Below, piece by piece: positions 1-7,270 of a stretch of DNA of 39,489 nucleotides. Numbering within the stretch: the stretch's first letter is position 1; the number at the start of each line of letters is the position of its first letter. Both the position numbers and the translations under genes were made by a program. The notes beneath the pieces were generated by a model. It was not told the DNA's origin, made no database searches, and saw only the letters and a list, made by a program, of their open reading frames with translations. Location of the stretch: NCBI GenBank assembly GCA_001303445.1, contig LJTQ01000005.1, positions 1 to 39,489 on the forward strand, written 5' to 3'. The DNA comes from Betaproteobacteria bacterium SG8_39. GTDB lineage: Bacteria > Pseudomonadota > Gammaproteobacteria > Burkholderiales > SG8-39.

Positions 1-910
1 CGGCGTCGAATGCGAGTCGCAACTCGCGGGCCGCCTTTTCCAGCCGTCCGGCCTGCGCTTCCAACTCGGGCGCGGCGCCGCCCGCGGCGCGCAGTTCGGC
101 GCGCGCATCCCGCGCCAGATCCAGCAGTTGGCCGCTGGACACCGTCTCGCCGAAGAACAGCCGCGCCGTATCGGGCAGCTGATGCGCTTCATCGAAGATC
201 ACCGTGTTGCAGGCCGGAAGCAGCTCGGCCACCCCCTCGTCGCGCAGCACCACGTCGGCGAAAAACAGATGATGATTGACGATGACGACGTCGGCCTCCA
301 GCGCGTTCTTTCGCGCGCGCATGACAAAGCAGTCCCGGTAGCGCGTACAGCCCTGTCCCAGGCAGTTGTCGCGCGTCGAGGTGGCGTGCACCCAGACCGG
401 CGAGTCCTCGGGTACGTCCGCAAGCTCCGCCCGATCGCCGCTGCGCGTCATTGCCGCGAAGCGCTCGATGCGGTGAAGCTGTTCCGCCGCCTCGCGCGTG
501 GCAAGGCGCGCCTCGCCATGGGCACGCTCGAGGCGGTACAGACATACGTAGTTTGCGCGCCCCTTGAGCAGCGCGGCCGTGGCCCCCGTGGCGAGCGCTT
601 TGCGCACGGTCGGCACGTCGCGTTCGAACAACTGATCCTGCAGATTCTTCGTGCCGGTCGAAATGATGACCTTGCCGCCGGCAAGAAACGCCGGCACCAG
701 ATAGGCGAACGTTTTGCCGATGCCGGTGCCGGCTTCCGCCACGAGCATGTCGCCGTGTTCGATGGCGCGCAGGATCGCGCCCGCCATCTCGAGTTGTTGC
801 GGACGCGGGCCGAAGCCCTCGACCTGCGCCGCCAGCGGGCCGTCGGCTGCGAACAGGCGGGCCAGCCGCGGGTCGGCAGCCGTGGCGTGGGGCGCTTGCG
901 GATCGCGCAC
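1..910 (-). CDS. ATP-dependent DNA helicase, DinG/YoaA family (C-terminal part off the window)
   Basis: Reverse-frame translation from a GTG at 910 gives VRDPQAPHATAADPRLARLFAADGPLAAQVEGFGPRPQQLEMAGAILRAIEHGDMLVAEAGTGIGKTFAYLVPAFLAGGKVIISTGTKNLQDQLFERD (Walker A AGTGIGKT), then VIVNHHLFFADV and VIFDEAHQLPD (DEAH box). The frame stays open to base 1. Confidence 0.88.
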   Translation of the reverse strand, partial: MRDPQAPHATAADPRLARLFAADGPLAAQVEGFGPRPQQLEMAGAILRAIEHGDMLVAEAGTGIGKTFAYLVPAFLAGGKVIISTGTKNLQDQLFERDVPTVRKALATGATAALLKGRANYVCLYRLERAHGEARLATREAAEQLHRIERFAAMTRSGDRAELADVPEDSPVWVHATSTRDNCLGQGCTRYRDCFVMRARKNALEADVVIVNHHLFFADVVLRDEGVAELLPACNTVIFDEAHQLPDTARLFFGETVSSGQLLDLARDARAELRAAGGAAPELEAQAGRLEKAARELRLAFDA

Positions 911-912
911 GC

Positions 913-1761
913 TCAGCGACCGACCTCGTCGACGCGCACCCAGATGCGACGCCCGCTCGACGCGGAGGCCTCGCGACTCGATCCAATGCCACGCGTCGAC
1001 GCGTCGCGGGTCTCGCCGACGCCACCGATCTCGAACCATTCGCCGAGGCGCGCGCTCACCGTCGTCGCCGCGCGCTGGCTCTGCACCGTGCGGGCACCGC
1101 TGCGACCCACCGACCCGCCGAAGGTTTCACGTTGCGGCGCAATGTCCAGAGTCACGCGGTCGCCCGAGATGCGGGGTACGACCTCGAAGCCGGTGCTCGC
1201 GTCCTGAAATTCGGTGCCCTGCGTCACCGTTCGGCCCGATGGCGTCACGCTAACGACGCCCTGCCGGATGGGGCGCGACTCGCCGGTGGCGATGAAGGCG
1301 TGGCCGCCTTCCAGTACCTGGATGCGCTGATCAATCTGCTCGCTCAAATCCGATTCGGAACCGCGCGCCCGGACCGTGACGCTGGAGCGGTCGGACGGCA
1401 CGCGCTGGTTGGAGATCGCCACGTTGCCCGAGCGGACCGTGCCACGCACGTCGACGGCCTGGTCGCGGGCGCTGGCGTTGGCGCCGAAACGCACTGAAAT
1501 CATGAGGCGCCGCTGCGGCGTGTCGAGGCTCGCCAGGACGCGGCGGATTTCCTCGAGGTTGCGCGGACTGGTGCGCACGATCAGCTGGCTGTTCTGTCCG
1601 GTCAGCACGCCGCCGGGCTCCACCAGCGGCTGAAGTACCGGGAGCACCTGGTCGACAGTGCGATGGCGCAACGGAATGATCTCGAGGTCAGCGTTGGCGA
1701 CGCCCGACATAAGAACTGCGGCAATCAATAAGAAGGTTTTAGTGCTAGTGAGTATTCGCAT
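913..1761 (-). CDS. Small secretin-like protein (Secretin_N plus short secretin-type C-terminus)
   Basis: MRILTSTKTFLLIAAVLMSGVANA signal peptide; LEIIPLRHRTVDQVLPVLQPLVEPGGVLTGQNSQLIVRTSPRNLEEIRRVLASLD is a Secretin_N-type repeat; FEVVPRISGDRVTLDIAPQ resembles a secretin C-terminal segment. Confidence 0.7.
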   Translation of the reverse strand: MRILTSTKTFLLIAAVLMSGVANADLEIIPLRHRTVDQVLPVLQPLVEPGGVLTGQNSQLIVRTSPRNLEEIRRVLASLDTPQRRLMISVRFGANASARDQAVDVRGTVRSGNVAISNQRVPSDRSSVTVRARGSESDLSEQIDQRIQVLEGGHAFIATGESRPIRQGVVSVTPSGRTVTQGTEFQDASTGFEVVPRISGDRVTLDIAPQRETFGGSVGRSGARTVQSQRAATTVSARLGEWFEIGGVGETRDASTRGIGSSREASASSGRRIWVRVDEVGR

Positions 1762-1869
1762 TGATGCAGGCTCTCGGTTCCCGTTTTCCACTTAACGCCG
1801 GCCTTAGCGCGGCGCTGACTTCGGGTTGGTTTTGACTTCTCGGACGCGCTAATCTAAATTACTTGAGCG

Positions 1870-2385
1870 ATGCGATATAAGCTTCTGTATTCGATGGTTT
1901 TTTGCGCCATGGCGTCGGGTTGCAGCTCGATCGCGACACAAGCGCCACAGACGCCGCCACCGGAACCCGGGCCCACGCCACATGCCGCGACGCCGCAGCA
2001 CACCGAAGCGCTGCTGCAAGCCATTATGGCGCTCGACACGGAATACCGATACGGCGGGCACTCGCTCGCCAACGGCTTCGACTGTAGCGGCCTGGTGGCG
2101 CATGTATTCAAAACCGCCTGGGGCATCGACCTGCCTCACAATGCGCGCGCGCAGAGTGATTACGGCACCCGCATCGGGTTCGAGGCGCTTCGCCCCGGCG
2201 ATCTCGTCTTCTACAACACGCTTAATCGCCCCTACTCGCACGTCGGCATCTATCTCGGCCAGGGCAAGTTCATCCACGCGCCACGGACCGGGGCCCGTGT
2301 ACGCATCGAAAGCCTGCGCACGCGGTACTGGGTGCGCCGCTTCGACGGCGCACGCCGCATCTACCCCCCCACCGAGCGGCTTTAG
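1870..2385 (+). CDS. NlpC/P60 family (C40) peptidase, probable lipoprotein
   Basis: Lipobox-like MASGC; YRYGGHSLANGFDCSGLVAHVF and YSHVGIYLGQGKFIHAP match the NlpC/P60 Cys-His core. Confidence 0.9.
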   Translation: MRYKLLYSMVFCAMASGCSSIATQAPQTPPPEPGPTPHAATPQHTEALLQAIMALDTEYRYGGHSLANGFDCSGLVAHVFKTAWGIDLPHNARAQSDYGTRIGFEALRPGDLVFYNTLNRPYSHVGIYLGQGKFIHAPRTGARVRIESLRTRYWVRRFDGARRIYPPTERL

Positions 2386-2448
2386 TTCTTCGCAGGGCGG
2401 CACCGCACGCGTGCCACAGCACAGCCATTTTGTTTGACCTAAATCAAC

Positions 2449-2467
2449 GAGAATCATTATCATTCTC
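2449..2467. promoter_or_regulatory. Candidate Fur box upstream of the ferric-binding protein gene
   Basis: GAGAATCATTATCATTCTC matches 15 of 19 positions of GATAATGATAATCATTATC by eye. Confidence 0.75.
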
Positions 2468-2468
2468 A

Positions 2469-2497
2469 TTGACAGCTCGCCTGCTGCTCCTTATGAT
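2469..2497 (+). promoter_or_regulatory. Sigma70-type promoter TTGACA-N17-TATGAT
   Basis: TTGACA at 2469-2474 and TATGAT at 2492-2497 with 17-nt spacing, directly abutting the Fur-like box and 34 nt upstream of the 2532 start codon. Confidence 0.7.
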
Positions 2498-2531
2498 GGG
2501 CCCCTGCTCCTTCCTAGCTTCCTGATTTTCA

Positions 2532-3545
2532 ATGAAAACACTCATCTCGCTCCTGCTTGTGGCCTTCGCGGGCCTTTCCCACGCGGAAGACCCGTCGCTC
2601 AACGTCTATTCCTCGCGTCATTACCAGAGCGACGAGGCGCTTTACGCCGCGTTCACCCAAACCAGCGGCATCCGCGTCAACCGGATCGAAGCCGGGGAAG
2701 ACGCGTTGATCGAGCGCGTGCGCAACGAGGGCGCCCACAGCCCGGCCGACGTTCTGATCACCACCGACGCGGGTCGTCTGTGGCGCGCGCAGCAGCTCGG
2801 TCTGTTCCAGACGGTGCACTCCGCCACGCTCGATTCGCGCATCCCGTCGAATTTTCGCGACCCCGAAGGGCAGTGGTACGGCTTTTCCTTGCGCGCACGC
2901 GTCATCGTCTACAACAAAGCGAAGGTAAAGCCCGAAGAAATTCCGACCTACGAGTCGCTTGCCGAACCGAAGTGGAAAGGCCGCATTTGCGTACGTTCCG
3001 GAACGCACGTGTACAACCTGTCACTGATGGGCTCGCTCATCGAGCACTTGGGCATGGAAAAGGCCGAAGCCTGGGCCCGCGCGGTGAAGGCGAACCTGGC
3101 GCGCGAGCCGAAAGGCGGCGATACCGACCAGATGCGTGGCGTCGCAGCCGGTGAATGCGACCTGGCGCTGGGCAATCACTATTACTACCTGCGCCTGCTG
3201 CGCTCGAAAAAAGACGCCGATCGCGAAGTCGCGAGCAAGACCGGCGTGGTGTTTCCGAATCAGGGCGGACGCGGCACCCACTTCAACATCTCGGGCGCAG
3301 GCGTGCTGAAACACGCGCCGCACCATGCGGCGGCCGTGAAATTTCTCGAGTTCCTGGCGAGCGATTCCGCCCAGCGCTATTTCGCCGACGGCAACAACGA
3401 ATGGCCGGTCGTCGCGAGCGTCAAGGTGTCGAACCCCGCACTCGCCGACTTCGGCCGCATCAAGCCCGACTCGATCAACGTTGCCGTGTTCGGGCGCAAC
3501 CAGACCGAGGCGCAGAAGCTGTTCGATCGCGTCGGCTGGCGCTAG
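2532..3545 (+). CDS. fbpA: Fe(3+) ABC transporter substrate-binding protein
   Basis: Signal peptide MKTLISLLLVAFAGLSHA; LNVYSSRHYQSDEALYAAFTQTSGIRV; GNHYYYLRLL iron-ligand tyrosines; Fur-like box upstream. Confidence 0.9.
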   Translation: MKTLISLLLVAFAGLSHAEDPSLNVYSSRHYQSDEALYAAFTQTSGIRVNRIEAGEDALIERVRNEGAHSPADVLITTDAGRLWRAQQLGLFQTVHSATLDSRIPSNFRDPEGQWYGFSLRARVIVYNKAKVKPEEIPTYESLAEPKWKGRICVRSGTHVYNLSLMGSLIEHLGMEKAEAWARAVKANLAREPKGGDTDQMRGVAAGECDLALGNHYYYLRLLRSKKDADREVASKTGVVFPNQGGRGTHFNISGAGVLKHAPHHAAAVKFLEFLASDSAQRYFADGNNEWPVVASVKVSNPALADFGRIKPDSINVAVFGRNQTEAQKLFDRVGWR

Positions 3546-3561
3546 GCCCCGCGCAGCGCGC

Positions 3562-5199
3562 TCAGGCCGACCCCGGACGCATCAGGCGACGCGAGACAAG
3601 GAGCAAGGGCAGCAGACCGACCGCCACGATGACCAGCGATGGCAGCGCGGCCTCGGCCAGGCGCTCGTCTTTCGCGAGATGGTAGGCCTCCACCGCGAGG
3701 GTGTCGAAGTTGAACGGCCTCAGCGCGAAGGTCGCGGGAAGCTCCTTCATCACGTCGACGAAGACGAGCAGCGCCGCGGCAGAGAAGCTCGAGGCCAGTA
3801 GCGGCGCATGCACACGCAGCAAGGTGGCGCCCGGCGAGGCACCGAGACTGCGTGCCGCGTCGTCCATACTCGGCCGCAGTTTGGTGAGCCCCGCCTCGAC
3901 CGTTTGCAGGGCGATCGCGAGGAAGCGGACGAGGTAGGCATACACCAGCGCCACGACGGTGCCCGTAAGCAACAGGCCGACCCGCACGCCGAACGCCTGC
4001 TCGATCAGGTCGGCGAGCCAGTTGTCGAGACGGCCGAGCGGCACCAACACGCCGACTGCGATCACCGCACCCGGAATCGCGTAGCCGAGCGAGGCCACCC
4101 GGTTGGCGAAGGCCACCAGCGGCGCGCGTGCCAGCCGCCCGGCATACGCCATGGTCGCCGCAAGCGCCACCGCCACGCCGGCGGTGATCGCGGCGATCGA
4201 CGTGCTGTTACCGATCAGCATGAACAACCGGCTGCCCCAGCGCAGATCCGGGTCGCGCAACGCCAGATCGAGCAGGATACCCACCGGGAGCAGGAAGCCG
4301 AACACGACCGGCGCTGCACAGGCGGCCAGAGCAAGGACGCCGGCCGCGCCGCGCAGAGGCTGTGGCGGCATCCGCTTGCGCGGCGCACCCCCGTGGTACG
4401 CCGCACGCCCCCGACTCGCGCGCTCAAGCGCGAGCACGACGATTACGAACGCGAGCAGGCAACTCGACAGCTGCGCGGCGGCTACGCTGTCGCCCATCGA
4501 CAGCCAGGCCTTGAAGATGCCGGTGGTGAAAACGTCAACTGCGAAATACGAAACCGTGCCGAAATCGGCCAGCGTCTCCATCAGCGCGAGCGCCGTTCCG
4601 GCCGCAATCGCCGGCCGCGCGAGCGGCACCGCGACGTGGAAAAAGCTTTTCCAGGCCGTGAGTCCGGCGAGCCGCCCCGCCTCGACCGCGTGGCGCGAAA
4701 GGTCCAGGAACGCGGTACGCGCGATGAGGTACACGTAGGGATAGAGGGCGAAAGAAAGCATCGCCGCCGCGCCCCACAGCGAGCGCACTTCCGGAAACCA
4801 GTATTCCCGCGCGCGGCAGCCGAACAGCTCGCGCAACACGCTCTGCACCGGCCCGGTGAACTGCAGCCAGTCCGTGTACGCATAGGCCATGACGTAGGCC
4901 GGCAGTACACGTCGTCCCGGAAACTGATACGCCGTGACCAGCCAGGCCGACAGCACGCCAATCGAGATCACCCCCCAGCTGACGCCGGCAAGCAGCAGCG
5001 CGGTATTGCCGACATAGCGCGGCAGCACGGTCGTCGCCAGATGGACAAAGCTTCCGCCGCCGCCCTGCAGCACGTTGGCAACGACCGCGAGCAGCGGAAA
5101 GGCGAGCAGCACCGCCGCTGCGACGGCGCTCCAGCCGAGAGCCCCCAGGCGTGTGCGCGTAGCCCTCAGAGGCAGGGTGCCCATCGACATGCTGTCCAT
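3562..5199 (-). CDS. fbpB: Ferric iron ABC transporter permease (fused two-domain BPD_transp_1)
   Basis: 545 aa with about 12 hydrophobic segments and two BPD-type permease halves (EAGRLAGLTAWKSFFHVAVPLARPAIAAG; DAARSLGASPGATLLRVHAPLLASSFSAAALLVFVDVMKELPAT). Confidence 0.9.
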   Translation of the reverse strand: MDSMSMGTLPLRATRTRLGALGWSAVAAAVLLAFPLLAVVANVLQGGGGSFVHLATTVLPRYVGNTALLLAGVSWGVISIGVLSAWLVTAYQFPGRRVLPAYVMAYAYTDWLQFTGPVQSVLRELFGCRAREYWFPEVRSLWGAAAMLSFALYPYVYLIARTAFLDLSRHAVEAGRLAGLTAWKSFFHVAVPLARPAIAAGTALALMETLADFGTVSYFAVDVFTTGIFKAWLSMGDSVAAAQLSSCLLAFVIVVLALERASRGRAAYHGGAPRKRMPPQPLRGAAGVLALAACAAPVVFGFLLPVGILLDLALRDPDLRWGSRLFMLIGNSTSIAAITAGVAVALAATMAYAGRLARAPLVAFANRVASLGYAIPGAVIAVGVLVPLGRLDNWLADLIEQAFGVRVGLLLTGTVVALVYAYLVRFLAIALQTVEAGLTKLRPSMDDAARSLGASPGATLLRVHAPLLASSFSAAALLVFVDVMKELPATFALRPFNFDTLAVEAYHLAKDERLAEAALPSLVIVAVGLLPLLLVSRRLMRPGSA

Positions 5200-5242
5200 A
5201 TCCGCAAGCTTGTGCTTGATTTGTGCGGGCGCAAAACCGTAT

Positions 5243-5257
5243 CAATAATGATTATTG
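5243..5257. promoter_or_regulatory. Candidate Fur box in the divergent fbpB/fbpC intergenic region
   Basis: CAATAATGATTATTG, a perfect 7-1-7 palindrome of A/T-rich Fur hexamer type in an otherwise GC-rich context. Confidence 0.65.
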
Positions 5258-5280
5258 CTCTTAATTGAGGGGACGGCTCT

Positions 5281-5286
5281 TATAAT
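5281..5286 (+). promoter_or_regulatory. -10 hexamer TATAAT just upstream of fbpC
   Basis: TATAAT at 5281-5286, only 6 nt before the ATG at 5293. Confidence 0.5.
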
Positions 5287-5292
5287 CGCACC

Positions 5293-6387
5293 ATGGCAGC
5301 GCCGGCCCGGCTTCTCGAGGTGCACGACCTTCATCTTGCCTACGGCGAGAACGAGGTGGTGCACGGGCTGTCGTTTGCGCTCGAGCGCGGCGCGATTGGC
5401 TGCCTGCTTGGCCCGAGCGGCTGCGGCAAGACGACCGTGCTGCGCTGCATTGCCGGCTTCGAACCCCCGCAGCGCGGTGAAGTCATGCTGAGCGGCGAGC
5501 GCGTCAGCGCGCCCGGCGTGATGGTTCCGCCCGAGCGCCGCCGCATCGGCATGGTTTTTCAGGACTTCGCCCTGTTCCCGCATCTCAACGTCGCGCAGAA
5601 CATTGCATTCGGCCTGCGGTCCTGGCCTGCCGCCGCGCGCACCGCGCGCGTGCGTGAACTGGCCGAGCTGGTCAGGCTCGAGGCAAGCGCCGATCAGTAT
5701 CCGCATGAGCTCTCCGGCGGTCAGCAGCAGCGCGTTGCGCTGGCGCGCGCGCTGGCGCCACGCCCGGATCTGCTCCTGCTCGACGAGCCGTTTTCGAATC
5801 TGGACATCGAGCTGCGCGAGCAGCTCTCGGTCGAGGTACGCGACGTCATCAAGGCCAGCGGCGCGACCGCGGTGCTCGTCACGCACGATCAGCAGGAAGC
5901 CTTCGCCATGGCCGACGAGATCGGCGTCATGAACGAAGGCCGCATCGCACAGTGGGACGCCCCCTACGCGCTCTATCACGAGCCGGTGAATCGCTTCGTC
6001 GCGGATTTCGTCGGTCAGGGCGTCTTCCTGCCGGCGAAAGTGCTCAATGCCCAGCGGGTCGAAATCGAGCTCGGCGTGCTCGACGGCGACGTGCCGCAGG
6101 CCTGCCGACAGGGCTGCGATGTCTGCGGCCGTGGCTGCATGGCCGACGTGCTGCTGCGGCCCGACGACATCGTGCATGACGACGCCTCGAGCATGAAGGC
6201 CGAGGTGGTAAAGAAAGCATTTCGCGGCGCGGACATTCTCTACACCCTGCGTCTCGACAGCGGGCGCACCGTCCTCGCACTCGTCCCCAGTCACCACAAC
6301 CACGCGATCGGTGAACGTATCGGCATCCGGCTCGACGTCGACCACGTAGTGGCATTCGAGCCGCTCGGCGTGACCTCTGCCGCCTGA
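5293..6387 (+). CDS. fbpC: Ferric iron ABC transporter ATP-binding protein
   Basis: Walker A GPSGCGKTT, signature LSGGQQQRVALARAL, Walker B LLLLDEPFSNLD, H-loop VTHDQQEA; C-terminal TOBE-like region. Confidence 0.92.
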   Translation: MAAPARLLEVHDLHLAYGENEVVHGLSFALERGAIGCLLGPSGCGKTTVLRCIAGFEPPQRGEVMLSGERVSAPGVMVPPERRRIGMVFQDFALFPHLNVAQNIAFGLRSWPAAARTARVRELAELVRLEASADQYPHELSGGQQQRVALARALAPRPDLLLLDEPFSNLDIELREQLSVEVRDVIKASGATAVLVTHDQQEAFAMADEIGVMNEGRIAQWDAPYALYHEPVNRFVADFVGQGVFLPAKVLNAQRVEIELGVLDGDVPQACRQGCDVCGRGCMADVLLRPDDIVHDDASSMKAEVVKKAFRGADILYTLRLDSGRTVLALVPSHHNHAIGERIGIRLDVDHVVAFEPLGVTSAA

Positions 6388-6392
6388 GTGAC

Positions 6393-7232
6393 TTACGCGC
6401 CGGGCTCGCGCAGGCTGTAGATCGCCTTCAGCGTGACGCGAAACTCCCGGCCGAGCAACGCAGCGGGAATCGGCACCCGCGGCTTGGCCTTGCGAAACAT
6501 GTCGATGGCCTGCTGGTCGAGCACCGCGTGGCCGCTCGAGCGGCTGATCGCCATGTCGCGAATCCTGCCGTCTGCATCGACCACCAGCGCCACCTCCGCC
6601 GCGCCCTCCCATTGGTTGTCCATCGCCGCGCGCGGGTATCGTTTGTAGTGCCGGGCCGCGCCGATGAGTTGCAGTCGATAGCGCGCGAGCGCGTCGACGT
6701 CGACGGTCGGAGCGCTCGACGCGGGTGATGGCTTTGCCCCATCGGCTGCCGGCTGCGCCGCGGTCGCGGGTCGCGGCGCAGGCTCGACCCTCGCTTTAGG
6801 CCGCGCGTCCGCCGCCGCCTGCGCCCCGGGATTCGGCCTCGGCTTCGGCGCGCTTTGCGCTTCGCGCCTCGGCGCGGCCTTGCGCTCGGGTGTCGGCGCA
6901 GCTGCGACCTCGGGCCTCGCCGCAGGGGTCGATTCCAGCGGCAGCGCCACGTCCAAGCGCGTCATCGATGCCGGCGCCGGTTGGGCGTCTTCCTGCGCGG
7001 GCGCCGCAGCGGCAGGCTTGAAGGGCGCCGGCGCTTCCAGTTCCAGCAGACGGGCGCTGATGGGGGCGGGCGTGACGGCCGAAGGCTGCGGCCGGGGCGC
7101 GATCCGCTGCAGCCCTGCAATGGCGAGTACGTGCAGCGCGATCGAAGCCACGACCGCATATTCGAGCAGGCGCAGCTCCCGATCCTGCCCGAACGGCAGC
7201 GCCCGGTCCGTGCCCAAGATGGCCCCGCGCAT
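6393..7232 (-). CDS. TonB family protein
   Basis: From MRGAILGTDRAL: single N-terminal TM, long Ala/Pro-rich spacer, C-terminal YKRYPRAAMDNQWEGAAEVALVVDADGRIRDMAISRSSGHAVLDQQAIDMFRKA typical of TonB_C. Confidence 0.88.
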   Translation of the reverse strand: MRGAILGTDRALPFGQDRELRLLEYAVVASIALHVLAIAGLQRIAPRPQPSAVTPAPISARLLELEAPAPFKPAAAAPAQEDAQPAPASMTRLDVALPLESTPAARPEVAAAPTPERKAAPRREAQSAPKPRPNPGAQAAADARPKARVEPAPRPATAAQPAADGAKPSPASSAPTVDVDALARYRLQLIGAARHYKRYPRAAMDNQWEGAAEVALVVDADGRIRDMAISRSSGHAVLDQQAIDMFRKAKPRVPIPAALLGREFRVTLKAIYSLREPGA

Positions 7233-7270
7233 GGCGCGCGTCAATATACACCGCCCCAGTGGGGCCGCGA

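Noticed and set aside
3808-5268. 486-aa + strand ORF opposite fbpB
   Set aside because: Shadow of the permease gene; low-complexity Arg/Gln/His composition.
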